From Blasia pusilla (lineage: Eukaryota > Marchantiophyta > Marchantiopsida > Blasiales), in the NCBI GenBank assembly GCA_050084515.1, contig CM114271.1, positions 26,908,001 through 26,972,000 of the forward strand: 64,000 bases of DNA, written 5' to 3'. The notes beneath the pieces are model-generated. The model was not told where the DNA came from and ran no database searches. It saw only the letters and a program-made list of their open reading frames with translations. Shown here piece by piece: positions 19,969 through 33,156 of the stretch (position 1 is its first letter; every line of letters begins with the position of its first letter). A program made the translations under genes and the position numbers.

Positions 19969-22900
19969 GGCAGTTGGTGGGGAGATTTAGTTGCCTCTCC
20001 CTCCCCTACCCTACTTGGATGGACCCATCACCATGGAACCAAAGAAGTTTGCCTTGATGTGGAAAAATCTCAGGAGTATGCAGAAACTCCTCATCTCTCT
20101 TTGAGGTTGCATCTAATGGCATAAATCTCAGTAAGGGAGTGAGATGACAACCGAAGCAACTCAATCACAGGGTTCCTTTCTAGGTACATTCTACCCAGTT
20201 TTGTCCCGAATAGGACTCCGAAGGGTAGAACGATTCCAAAAGGTTTGTGAGAATTTTCAGTAGAAATGTTGGTCGAAGGTGTAAAATACTATTGCGCTTC
20301 AGTTACGAACTAGATTTTCATGTGCAATGCTAAAAATGGTGCCGTAGAATTAGAGGTTTTAAGTAGGCCGTAGTAAATGGTTCAAATTTTTATGTCCCAT
20401 TTGCTACATACACATCTTTGTATGTAAGCATGACAACTGCTCTGCAAACTAGCAACGTTAGTGATTACATTCTCTAGTTTTTGACAAATTTTTTTGGTTG
20501 AGGATAACTCATTTCACTCCACATTTGAAATTCATATTTGGAAAGAGTCTTAGTGCTTCGCCACACTGATTGACCAGTGCAAAATCATGTCATGCTCTTT
20601 TGTATTGTCATGAAATATATCAATGTGGATGGCTATGATGGTTCACAAGTGCTAGTCTTATATCCTTTCCTTGTTTATTGCTTAGTTGGAGAGGTGGGTT
20701 CATTATCACTCTCTTCTATGACCATAGCCACTTTATGTTGAAACCAATCCCCAAAAGCGTCTAAGGAAATGCACTACTATCTCATGTAGAAATTGAGGCA
20801 AGAAACGTTTTTGAAGTAAATTGCAGATAATTAACCAACAATGGAACAAATTATGGGACAAATAATCTGGAACTATGCGATCTAATATATGAGAAATTGG
20901 ATAAATTTGATTGTCCAACATCATGATTGATAATTGACCACTTCTATCTCATGTACTTAATCCAATGATGGTACACAAAGGTAAACTATTGAGATATGTT
21001 GTCCACTATAAATGACTAGTAAAATATCCAAGCTATGTGCGGAGTTCAAAATGAGAACTTCATACTAAAATGAAAGACAATGTATTTCACATTCGTCCCT
21101 CCACTTTCTTGTCACATTACCTATCCTAAGATATAAAAATAACTAGTTGGTGCTCGTGCGACGCATAGATGAAATTTGGATTACTACTCATATCGATTCG
21201 GTCAACTAACTCTCATCGTTGGTTTTTGGCCATCGAATACATTATGGGAAGGGTTATTTACCGAGTTTGAGGCCTAACAAAAAAGACTTGCAAGCATTTT
21301 TACGAAGAATATGAAAATCGAATGGGAAGACCAAGAAGATCAAGAAAGGAGAGGAAAGGATCAAGCAGATCGTCAAAGAAAGCAAACATGTCCTGACGAG
21401 GCAAGTGGTTCGCAAGGTTTACAAACACCGTGGGTGTATTGAGTGTATGTGTCATTGAAGGAAGTACTACCTTGTGGAGCCCAATCATCCAATAGATCTA
21501 ATATGGATAGCTCGTCTCAACAAAAAAGCAGGCACCTTGTTTCTACCATTCCTCTTTCTCACAAGGAATAGAATGGGATCTCTCTCAGTGCAACTTCCTT
21601 CATAGTTGCAGAGCCCCAACGGCTTGCCTTTGCAAAAGGTTTCTCATTCTATGCCTTACTTATCCCTAGTATGTGCTAGTGATAGAAATGCAAGAGCGGT
21701 GACAATAGGACCACAAAGAACCAATTAATAGCCCGCTCCTCTCTCTCTGGGGAAGCCGGTGAAAGGCTTCACTATAAACACTCTCAATTTCTCTGCCGGA
21801 TTGAAGACAAACACTAATTGCTAATATACATGTTAGAGTTATAATATAAGCATTGTCTCCCTCTAGAGATTCCTCATTGGCTTTGGTTTGCCAAGTACCA
21901 ATGATCTTCACGATCTAATCCCTTTCAAGTATTTAGATAGAGGACGAAGTTCCTCTGGTGTGATCTAAGATTGCCAAAAAATTATTAATAATCACGAATT
22001 CAGAATTAATCAAACACAATTCACATACAATCTGATTTGTGAGCCACACCACCAAATACGAACAAGATCCAAATTATGGCGGGCATACGGAGGCCACTCT
22101 CGTAAAATGGAGATAGTTCTCTCTCCATTTGAGTTCGAATCACTGCGATATCATCTGGGGTGAAGACAATGCATCCTAATGAGGCGCGCCCACATAAAGA
22201 CCAGAGAAGGTACATGGGCTCATGGACACAAAACTCCACGTAGGAATTGCAAGAGGAATCAGACTTAACATATACAACACGAATGATTTAAGAGAGACAA
22301 TTCGATAGAGTTATTTACCTGTACCGCCAACCTCATAACCACTTCACCCTTGGTTTGACACAAAATCCACCTCCTCTTTGTTTGGTAGCAAGATCACAAG
22401 AATTCATCCGGACTCTTCCTAGCTTTGCATGCAGAGCTTTGGTAACTCAACAAGATTTTTGTTCCTGCTCGTCCCGTGCTCCGCCACATACAACGTCCCT
22501 AAATGTGGCTCCTCTTTCCCCATTTTATCAAAGACTGGACGGTTACTATTTCCAAAGTTAGACAAATGTGTGTGGATGGCAGTTCAAGTGCAATGTTGCT
22601 TTCACAAGTGTCTCAACATTCAAAAAAAATCCACTGTCGTTGAAGCAAGTGTTCCTGCTATTTTTGAAGGAACCTTCCTTTTAAAGGAGGGATTCAGTTC
22701 GGGAGGGGAGCTACTAAACAAAGTAACACCCCTCTCCTCACATTACAGTATAGATGTACGGTAATGAAAAACACATTGTATGTTGATTGATGTTGCAGAA
22801 TATATTCGAGCTCCATCCAAACACACGAGTTGTTTGAGCAAAGGTACAACTTAGCCTGCTCCGATTCCATTTTCTCTCTCCTTTGGAATGCTTTTTTTCG

Positions 22901-24282
22901 TATATTAGACGGTAAGGTGCATCTTGACAAAGCTACATTCGAAAAGGAAGCGGCACGCCCCTTTGGAAATTTTAAGAAATTGGAACTGATGGTAACATCT
23001 TAAAGCCCTTGAAAAATACACGGAAAGAGGAGGAGGTTTTTCTCCTCTGTTAATAATATAGATGATGCGGGAGGGATATGGAAATGAAAAGTTTATGACT
23101 CATGAGGGAAAAGTAGACACAAATAGCAAAAGACACAATGTCAGTCAAGGGCTAAAATGATTTTGTTGCAGAAAGGAGAAAGCTATTGGTTATTTACAAA
23201 TAAGCAATAGACATTACCAATGGCTTATTCTTATTGTTCCATTGTCCTTGGACCTTTTAGTATGTGGAATCTGAGACACCAAGTCTATACCCACAACATC
23301 ACCTAATAGAGAAATGTCATCTTTGGAAATAAAAAGATCAACTTATCAACAAGAGCTTGACAAGTCAAATTGCATGATGAGATGGGTGACTACCTACCAT
23401 TTTAACTTGACATATCAACTGCTTGTGCTCATTGAAAATCATTGAGATGCATTGTCAAAAATAAATATTATCAATGGCATAGAAGGAGTATTGGAAGGGG
23501 GGAGTTGATAATTCTCAATGGTTTATATGTTTCCAAAGACATAGGTAAATGTCCAAAGATTTTCATTGCATAAGGCATAATACAATTGCTTGCATGTCTA
23601 GCACATAACTTAGCTCCTTGATTCTTACTGCCCCATTACTCTCATAGATTTTAGCATGTGCAACCTAACACATCAAGTCAACACCCACCATATAACCTAA
23701 TAGAGAGAAATCACCTTGGGAAGTCATAACTAGGTTAACTTATCGACGAGAGTTTGCTTATGTAGTAGAAGGTATGGCATGTAGTTGCTCTTGCCCGATA
23801 ATAATGTATTTTGCAGTAAGAGCCACTAATGCACTTTCTTCTCTGTTAGAAATTTTGCAAACTTATACTTTTTAGAAGATGAAAGGAAAGAATTAAGAGG
23901 ATTTGAAGTATGTGTGAGAAGAGCTTGAATAGATCTTGGTTGGTCATGGAACAATAGATTCCTTTTCTCAATGGGTCACATGATCCATCAAGATATGTCC
24001 ATCTCTAAAGACATGTACATATTGGTCATAATAGGGTTGATCAAAGCCCAACTCCCAAAAAAAGTTGCTAGTGCCAATGTGACTTTCGAGAAAATCCGTG
24101 TACCTCCAAAGAAATAGATAAGATAGCTTTTCGTCAAGCCAAGACACCATCATCTCCATCAAAAGTATTAGCACCAAGAAGTTGAGCAAATGTTATCATG
24201 ATGGAAGTGTTCAAAGAGGCTACTAGTGTAATAATTTTGAGGTGCATGGGAGAACCAGATCGAAGAAGATAGGAAGGATATT
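19969..24282. other. Spacer of about 4.3 kb, nothing recognised
   Basis: Downstream of glutathione reductase the sequence is AT-rich and holds only short open frames with no family resemblance. No LTR, inverted terminal repeat or RNA gene was recognised. Confidence 0.5.
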
Positions 24283-24736
24283 TGTCACATCTTATTTTGA
24301 CGTAGATAGAGTTCTATCGCGTCGACAACATAGAGAGTCAACATACTGTTTAGGTATAACTTCGTACCGAGATGTCGGGATGGATTTTTGGGAGGAGACA
24401 TTTTCTTATCGGCCAGGGTGGCGATTAGGTGGAGGATGGGTGAGCCATATACCGGTGTTGTTTGCATGGAGTAGTGGTGGTCGACCACGTGAGGATATGG
24501 TGACCACCTTGGCAACATTCACACGTGGTGTTAGCTGATTAGGAGGGTTCGGAGAGAGGGGCCCACATGCGGAGGACATTCCCGACGTTGATAGTCGCAC
24601 GGAGAGACATGCTAGGGTGGGTGTCTCTTCCCATGGTGAGGAGCTTCTTTATTGTTGTGGGGGACGAGCGTTAAGATGCGTGGAGTGGAGACGAGCTCGT
24701 GAGGCATGTGTGGAGCCGTGTCTATGTTTGGAGTAG

Positions 24737-24800
24737 GGTATGAGGGTGTTTGATCTCTTCGGAGGGATCAACACGGCGGATTGCTGCAGTGTAGCAGTGT
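24737..24800 (+). pseudogene. Fragment of retroelement C5-cytosine methyltransferase (motif I)
   Basis: One frame reads VFDLFGGINTA, the SAM-binding motif I of C5-cytosine methyltransferases. It corresponds to LDLFGGI at 53557-53577 in the large element. The rest of the domain is deleted; within about 50 bp the sequence joins the 3' tail of the element. Confidence 0.65.
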
Positions 24801-24916
24801 TGCCAGGATGACGGCATCGACGGTGTTAGATGTGTATAGGATAGGAGATCATGTCGGGGACATATGTGTGTGCTATTTGGAGTTAGGGGGACTCAACTTC
24901 CAGCTAAGGGGGCGGT

Positions 24917-25051
24917 TGTGGGGTCCCTTTGTATATGTGTGAGTATGTTTCATTTATGTATGGATCCCGTATATTAGGGAAGATCGGTGTTGTGTGATAT
25001 GTAGATGTGACCAGCGATATGGGTTGTGTAGCAATGTGTATGCGCACGACA
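24917..25051 (+). repeat. Repeat A1, between polypurine tract and LTR
   Basis: 135 bp beginning TGTGGGGTCCC directly after a polypurine tract and ending GCGCACGACA. It is duplicated at 25542-25679 with moderate divergence. Two bases separate it from the LTR start, forming the palindrome GACAGTTGTC (25048-25057). Confidence 0.8.
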
Positions 25052-25053
25052 GT

Positions 25054-25679
25054 TGTCACATCTTATTTCGATGTAGGTAGAGTTCTATCGCGTTGACGAC
25101 ATAGAGAGTCAGTGGGCTGTTCAGGTGTAACTTTTTACCAAGATTTTGGATGAGGTTGGCGACAGGTATGTTGTGTGGGGAACGTGGTTCATGGCTATTT
25201 CCCTATTTTGGTTTTAGTCCGTCAGGTAACTCGTTGACCAAGTCAACGGTCACCCAATAACCTATGTATGCAGGTTACCATTGGTAGGCTATTTTTGGGG
25301 AAAGAGCCTTTTGGCTCTTCCCAAGGATATAAGAGTGAGGAAGATGGCTTTCCCAAGCCATCTTTCTCATGTTGAGCCTTAGGAGCGCCTCTCTTGCGTA
25401 GATGTGTGTGGGTGTGTAGGAGTTAGGGTGCTAGCATCCGGATTCCCTCATAGTCGAGGGTGGATGTGGTTCGATATGTCGATGTAGATTCATGAGTGGA
25501 GTTTTAGGCCGAGTGAGCTTTTTTACTACTCTTGATTTTGTTGTGGGGTCCCTTTGTATATGCATGAGTATGTTTAATTTTTGTGTGGATCTACCCGTAT
25601 GTTGGGGAAGATCAGTGTTGTGTGGTATGTAGATGTGACCAGCGATGTGGGTTGTGTAGCAATATGTATGCACACGACA
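25054..25679 (+). repeat. Family 1 3' LTR (B1 plus A1')
   Basis: 626 bp, TG...CA. U3 contains the block GTCACCC...GCAGGTTACC, then the hairpin AAGAGCCTTTTGGCTCTT, a TATA box (TATAAG, 25328), and the hairpin AGATGGCTT...AAGCCATCT. The second arm of that hairpin starts 27 bp after the TATA box, near the expected transcription start. B1 is 25054-25541; A1' is 25542-25679. Confidence 0.8.
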
Positions 25680-28600
25680 TGTAGGAGAAAAAAATGGGAG
25701 AGAATTCCATAATCAACTTGGAAATCCTCTAGGTGAGGAATAGATCGAGCTATTCTATATATCTTTTGCCTCTTCCAAGAACTTGGATAGATAGTCTATA
25801 AAGCTAATTGGGAAAATAGGAACTCGAACTCCTTTCATGGAGATGATAAAATCAAGAGTAGATGAGATGAATGTTGAGGACAGGCATAAAGGAGACCATA
25901 GATAATATTTATTAAGATGGAATTGAAGGTTTAAGATAGATAATTGCTCCAAAAAATATGTAAAAGCAAGAACCACTTTAGAGGGAGTGCCTATAGTGTG
26001 GACATTATCAACGTCCAATGGATGGAAATACTCGTGTTGATGCCACAAGGGAACTTGGAAAAAAGTGGGCAACCTGTGGAATCACCTTGATGCGTGCCAT
26101 ATGGTGATTGGAAAATATAGTATACACACATAGATATATATATGTGTGCATACCTTACATTGAGAGATAAAGCAACTTATTAAGTCTGCTAGATAACGCA
26201 ATCATGGACATGCTAGAAAACCATGCTGACTACTAATAAGCAAAGAGTGTAAAGAAACCTCTTCTAAAAAGTTGAAAACCTCCAAGTCAAGTTTTAAGTA
26301 AAGATCCATTGTAAAGTCTTACATAAGATGATGTATAACCACTTACAAGCAGGGTAAAAAGCTTCTAAGAGTGCTGATGTACCTACACTTTGAACTTCAC
26401 AGGAGAGAGGTCCCATGCTGGAGTCACATGTGAAAACTTACAAATTTTCCCCCAAAGTAGGCTCTGTCAAAGATGTTGTAGTATTGAATAATTGAAAGCC
26501 TATCATGATTGCCACGTAGAGTGGGATGAGCTGTTGCTAAGGCCTTTGCTTGAGGTAAATACTCATTTTGAAGATTCTTTCCATCGCCAAACATAAAGCA
26601 TTGAATGTGTGCAAGGAGGTTTTACAATGACCTATGACAACTCCCCTTAGAGAGAAAACTTAAACTCATTGGGGAACGAACTAGGGGAGTTCAATCGTCT
26701 ATTTGCTTATAATATATGTTGAGAGGATAAAAAGGTATTTTTACTTGAAAATTTCAAAAATTTATTGAAAGCAGGATGCTAAGGTATGGAGTTTCCAGAA
26801 ATTTACACACTGATAGGTTAGGAAGGTCATTTTATAAAAAGAATTTTTTGAGGTGTAAGATAGGGTTTTGGGGGAGTCGATCACATAAATATATGGATAT
26901 AATTCTATTAATTTTTTATTCCCCCAAAAATTGAACACACATAAAGAAAAAATATCTTTACAAGCTAGTCCCAAAGCGTCTTCTTCATCTTGGGACATCA
27001 ATTTTTTCCACCACTGGATTGAAGTAAAACTTTGTGGGCTTGGGTCTACTAATAGAATCTTGAACTAGAGTACCAGGGATTAGATTAAACATCAAAGACC
27101 CTATTTGAAAATTTCCATTTTCAATTTGACCTCTCTAGGGGGAATTTTAGCATTGCACACAGACAATGTTTGTGTCCGTAGACTGGTGCTCATGTAGGTG
27201 CAAACGCACGTAATGGTGCATTGGGGCCCATGCTGCCTGCATCTGATCTGAGGAAGTTTGAGAAAAAAGTCAATCTTTTATTTACATCCATACGCAACTC
27301 GGTAATTACATTCGATTTCCTTAACTAAAAACCTAGTCTATGATCTCTTCTGCTTCATTATCTACAAAAATATTCCTAACTCTTTCAGACGGCTCCTCTT
27401 GACAATTGATGGGGATTGAGAAAGAAGGGGATCTTGAGAGTCTTATTTCCCTGGATGCATCATATCCGTTCCATATGATCCTAATTAGATATGTCCCAAT
27501 ACATGCCTTGACAAGTAGTCTTGTATGCTCCGCAAAGTGACACCCATCCAGAATAAACATTGCTTCCCCCGCTTGAAACCACTAGTGCCCAACTCCAAAA
27601 CGCTTCTAAAACCAAGTCACTTACTCGTCATCAAAGTGCTCTTCCTAAAACATTGTCGACTTTGTTATCCCGATTTTTGGAATGATAGGGAGTAGCAATG
27701 GTGTCACCACCGATGGCTCTGTTCGAACTGTCTTTTGCAATGGAGGTGACTTGTAAACTCCAAGTTGTCTCTCGTAGTTTGCCTCAACCTCCTAGCACGT
27801 ACCAAATAGCTTCCTCCTTGACTCTAGGCAAAGGATGTTTCTTCCGCTTTTCCAGATGACTCTAACACTCGTCCCTCATAGCCGCTTGAATGTTGGCGGC
27901 GGGAACCTGGGCCTGCATGGACATATCCAGAAAAATGAACTTTGTTTGTGTGCAACCTTAGTTTTAGAAACCCCTTGAAAATATGTAAGAAGGGGTATTG
28001 GAATAGGGTCCTGCACTCACATACCCTTGGGTCCCTCTTGAATAGTGACCTCAAACCTCCCCTTCGGAAGAAGTAATAACAAATATCAAGCATTGACACA
28101 AAGCAATAGGAATAGGTATGTACAGTTTAGGATGAGGGAGACTATCCCAACCCGCATAACCAAAGTGTGTTAATGTAGAACATTAGACCTCTACACGGCT
28201 CACACTAGGATAAGATTTAGTAGAATATTTGGTTTTTTGGTTTCCACATAGGTAAGAAAAATAGGTATCATGTTAATAATGGGATATCCAAGAAGCAAAT
28301 TGGAATTAAATCACGGACATAGGATGGACTAAGAGGTTGGCATTGGAATTTTCACATCAATCCAAGTTCACATAGTCCAATCTTGGATGCTATAACCTTG
28401 GATATTGATATGCCTAAGGCTTAATATTGTCATTTTGAGTTCTGGTTAGAAACTCATTTGAGGTCCGTTGGGCAATTGGAACCACTAGGCACACTTGTGT
28501 TGTTTCTAGTCCTTAGATTATTAAGATAATGTGTCTCAAGTCTTGAATGACTTGCATGTATATGGGGGGGAAGGGTAGGTTAGTATTTGATCCTATCTAG

Positions 28601-29003
28601 CTAGATCTATTGAACTTAAAAAGAGACACGAGACCTAGACTCGAGTGATGAAAGGCTTATTGATCCAAACATGGCTTATGTGAGTTTGTTTGGTAGAGAT
28701 CAGTAATAAGAGTACTCTACCACACGCAAGCTTTTGAAATCTACAAGATCGGCATTCAAGATAGTAGATGCATGACAAAGATCAAGTTGGAAAGAATGAA
28801 CGACATAAATTTTACTTAACCATGTCTAAGCGGATGTTGTAGTGATGGTTATATGGAGGGGTATTGGGCGAGGAATTTAAGGCCCATGCTTGAATCAAAA
28901 ATACTGGTGATATCTTTTAATTATCTTGTAGGACCAAAAGCTTCACTATAAGGTATTCTATGAATCTTAGACATATTTAGAAGAAGGAGAGTTTTAAAGG
29001 GAA

Positions 29004-29270
29004 GAGGTGTTGATGGAAGAAAATGTGGGCATTGTGGGGATAAGTAGGTTGGGAAAGGAGGAGGAAGACGAAGGATTAGAGTAGAAAAGATGGGAATTGT
29101 AATTGAAAGTAGAAAATATGGAGTTTTAAGCAAGGGTTTAAATGAAATTTGGAGGAGGATGACAAAATAATAAGATTCCCTAGTAATTAATGGATCGAGA
29201 TTATGATGAGTTGGAAGAACTGGAGAGGGGATAAGAGAAGAATAGGGAAGAAATATAAAGAGTATAATGG
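29004..29270 (-). repeat. Dispersed repeat, copy 2 (partner at 5262-5495)
   Basis: The reverse complement aligns block by block with 5262-5495. The 136-codon frame read across it on the minus strand is compositional and shares no conserved reading frame with the partner. Confidence 0.6.
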
Positions 29271-32130
29271 ATGTATGAGTAATTGAAGGAAATTGGAGAC
29301 ATCTACAATGAGTCAATGAGGAATGGGACATAGGGGAGAGGTTACAATTGAAGGAGAGTATGTCAAATGAGATAAGGGAGGAGATGGATTGTCCAAATCT
29401 ATGCCTATAGAACCAAATATAGGCTTGTTATGTAAGATAAGTGAGAATAAAACAAATTTTTGGTGGATTTTTTTTTTAACAAAATATGTAGGCTAGGGTG
29501 GTAATTAAAAGGAAATGAATGGGGAGGGAAAAAATAATTAAAAAATTTATTGAGAAGAAATCAAAATATTCATACGTGAAGAAAATGTTGGATTGGAGTG
29601 AAGCTAGGAATGGAGAGTAAGTCCAAACTATGCAATAGATAAAAAAAACTACTAATACATCTCATCAGGGAGTGTAATGTAAGGTTAAAAATACTACGAC
29701 AAAAGAAAAGAGCATTGGATCGGAGTAGAGAGGAGTATAAGTGCAGAGGATAAAAATATTAGCATTACACGAGGTTAACAAATTATAGTGTGAAGGTTGG
29801 AGGGGATAGTAATTTTGTAAGTGAAGGAGTGGAAGCCAATGGAATCCATGAAGTACAGGAGGTCAAGAGCATCAAATGCACACGATCTGAGGAACATATC
29901 CCCATTTAATCTGATGGATCTCCAATTCCAATCCAATTTTGCAAGCTTTACAGTTTGAATTGAGATACGTCCCTTGAAAATAAATGCGCACGTCATCATG
30001 AGTAGAGAAACTGAATATTCTAGGCTATTGGTAGGGGCCATACTGAACCATAATGATATGAAGGTATTACAATAAGAGCCATAATAATGGGAGAGGGATC
30101 TATCCATAGCATATTTAGATGGGGAGAATTATAGTTAGACAAAGGAAAATTTATGATTGAAGATCATTTCAAGTAGAATCAAAAGTAATTGAACTTGAGA
30201 AATGGAGAAGAGATATATGGTATCAAAACAAGTGGCTCAAGAATATGAATCTAGAATACCCTTAAGGAGATAGCAAAGGTAGGCTAGGGCCTAGTAGTGA
30301 GATAAAGTGTTGAGAAAGTCGTATGAGAGGAATTACCAAAAAAACTCTGGTAAGAAAAAGGCTCCAACATAGAAGGAATAATAAATAGAAAAGCCACTAA
30401 GTTTGAAAAAAAATCAACTAGCCAAAATAATCATAACCATACCAAATAAACCAAAAACCAAAAATCAAGGAGAAAGCTAGGGAGAAGGTAACGTAGGAAA
30501 TTGGAATATGGAATCATCGAAAAGGAGGACGTAAGAAGAAAGTGAAGCCATCCACTGATAATTAACATGAAGGGATAATGTCGTAATATTAGGCCTAGCA
30601 TGTATCAAAAGATTGAGAAAAGCAAGAGGAGAAAAGGATAAATAGAAAAGAGAACGAGCCAAAGTTCAAGCTTGAAGAGATGAACAAATTAAGTATAAGA
30701 TTGAAAAGATTAGATTAAGAATGGAGCAAAACACGTAATCATCGTCCATGTTCTCCTCATACCCCTTCTCCCTTTAAAAGTAATAGGCATATGCATGCAC
30801 ACTAAACAGACTCTCTTAAAGTTCACTTACAAGTTTGAAGACAATTTTTTTTCCAAAAATACCTCATCCATTCCTAAAAAATTGACTTGCTGGAAAGAAA
30901 AATATATGGTCGTAACGTAGATACTTCAATAATTGTGCTTGATGAGGAAAGAAAAGGGACACTTACTCATGAAGTGTCTCTTTTAGTTCCTCTCTAATAG
31001 TTGAGTTGGTACAAATCCATCATTGTATCACCTCAATATATGGATTTCCTACGTATTAGGAAAATATATCATCCCTTTCGGGATTTGGGACACTTTCCTT
31101 GAGATGTTGCGTTGGAACAACTGCATAAGCAAATTCTTCTATGGTTTGGACCTACTCACATTTCATTTCTTCCAAAACCCAGACATCGGTTGCTAACCTA
31201 AGGAGACTCTCTCATTGCCTTTGGTCAAGCGTCTCTTACATCTATAATCACATATAATCCAACGACTAGTTTTATCTCTTTTTCATAGTAGCTAATATCT
31301 CTTTGAACTTCCCAAAAGAGTGTTACGTCTTTATCCACAACCCTATGGTAAAAATGGATTTGGAGATCTCTATCTACGGAAGTGATCTGAAAATTGCATC
31401 ATATGTAATGAATCCCCTTCACCATGAGGTTTCTTGTCATGCAACTCCGCTATCTCACTTTAACCTTATTTCGGGGGCAAACTAGTGTAGAAGAGAATAT
31501 CCTCATTCAATTTCCCTTCTTCAACTAATAGCTCAAATGGTCATTTGGAAGAAAAATCCTAGCTCTAACATTTTGAAAGTACCCAAACAAAGAAGATTTG
31601 GTTACAATGTAGTATTCCGACGAATATAAAGGAAACGTGTAGTAAAGGGTGAAGGAATCTAGAATTTTATGTTTACAACAAACTAGAATTGGCTGATTGA
31701 AAATTTGTCACCTTAATATAAAACAGATTTGAAAGAGAATGTAGAATCAACAACATCCATGGATGATAAAATCAAATCTTTACATTCTCCATGCTCTTCC
31801 TTGGTGGATCGTGTAGGTCTACCACAATTCAAATGTGTAAATTGACTCCACTCCAACTATTACACACCTCAACATTATTTTAGGGTTGAATAAGGAAAAA
31901 TATACAAAAGAGAAGCATAGAGGCATATACTTTGGAATGCATATGCCTCCATACATTGGAATCTATAGAAAGCATGTTGGGGATGAAACAAGTTGAAAAG
32001 ATGAACATGTCAATAGCATAAGCTATAAACCGTTGATTTGAGAGGAGGGAGATATGGTTGTGGTGAACTTCTAGCAAACACATAAGTAGAACAACTAATA
32101 AACTGACGTGTGATTCTGGCGAACTTCTTA

Positions 32131-32286
32131 GGACCGGGTCCTATGGGGCCGAGGTCGCCAGGACCCGACCCCAATGTTCCGAATCTTTCTTGATCGGACG
32201 GATAGCATCCATGGGACCCCAACGTAATTCGCACCGTCAAAACACAAGGCACAAAGTTTGCAACCATATTACCACCTATTTCCAAC
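32131..32286 (-). repeat. Dispersed repeat, copy 2 (partner at 11813-11935)
   Basis: The reverse complement carries the same ordered blocks as the copy upstream of glutathione reductase, including the 16-bp GGGTCCTGGCGACCTC, with one extra insertion. Confidence 0.6.
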
Positions 32287-33156
32287 TGACAAGGAGATAA
32301 CACGGTTGTTGTACGACGATCGCAACGACCCCGACTATGACTTGGCCGCATGGGACCGAGTCGTAAGTGCAATGTCAATCATACCATAATCAAACTCTAC
32401 ATTATATGAGAATGTGTGCATCACTACTAGAGCACTACTTGTTTTGTAAGTTTGTCACTCCACCTCAACTAAAGTCTGTCAAACCGATGTGAGGCAAGCA
32501 TTTTGTATTTTTGGTAATTGATAATGGTACGAAGAGAAGTGGATCTGCCTCTCTTATGGCCTCTTTCATTTCCAGACCTCGAAACGCCAAACGAGAAGGG
32601 TGCATTCTTCCAAGCCATGAAAGTTCGAGGCACGGATGAACCAGTTAACGACTTCCAACTGAATTGATATGTAGCATGCACACGCTTGACGAGTAAGAAC
32701 GAGATTCGGTAGTCTCATGATTGGAGTGTAATAATCAACCCAAGAAAGGTATAGACACTATGGACTTCAGCTCCATGTCTCTGTACATTACTGGAACTGT
32801 ACCGCAATGAAGATTAACAAAAATGTACATTATTTGTCGTGGGGAAAAGCCACCACCCTGATAGCAGTTCATAGACAAAGCAAGCCAAAGTTGCGTTTTT
32901 CGCAGAGGAACGAATTTGAAGCACTGCAGCAGATCTTCCAAGTCTGAAATGTGGGACGGTCGATATCGAGCTGCAGGTACAAGCTTAAGCATTGACTAAG
33001 ATGGATGGACGGATGGATGGATGGGGGAGGAATAGACGCTGGGACAGAAGGAGACGAAGTTCTGCTCTGCCAGGAGATGTCGACAATTGAAAGAGTGCAA
33101 GAGATGGATTTCTGTAGCGAGTGCAACATGTGGATGCATCTGGAGAAGAATTGAGC

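Larger units (their letters stand above)
24283..25679 (+). mobile_element. Internally deleted gypsy-type retroelement, family 1
   Basis: The element begins TGTCACATCTT (24283) and ends GCACACGACA (25679). About the first 100 bp copy the start of the LTR at 25054. Then comes a deleted internal region that keeps a C5-methyltransferase motif I piece (24737-24800) and a 3' tail ending in a polypurine tract (about 24906-24915). The 3' end is arranged A1 (24917-25051), B1 (25054-25541) and A1' (25542-25679), with A1 and A1' clearly duplicates. Gag, RT and integrase are gone. No target-site duplication was found (ATATT versus TGTAG). Confidence 0.85.
25680..33156. other. Spacer of about 7.5 kb, no recognisable gene
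   Basis: AT-rich DNA with short open frames only. It contains copy 2 of the pyrimidine-rich dispersed repeat (29004-29270, minus orientation) and copy 2 of the repeat found upstream of glutathione reductase (32131-32286, minus orientation). A short (GGAT)n tract lies at 33002-33024. Minus-strand frames at 27333-27560 and 27824-28099 could be relics of a mobile element, but no motif supports this. Confidence 0.5.
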
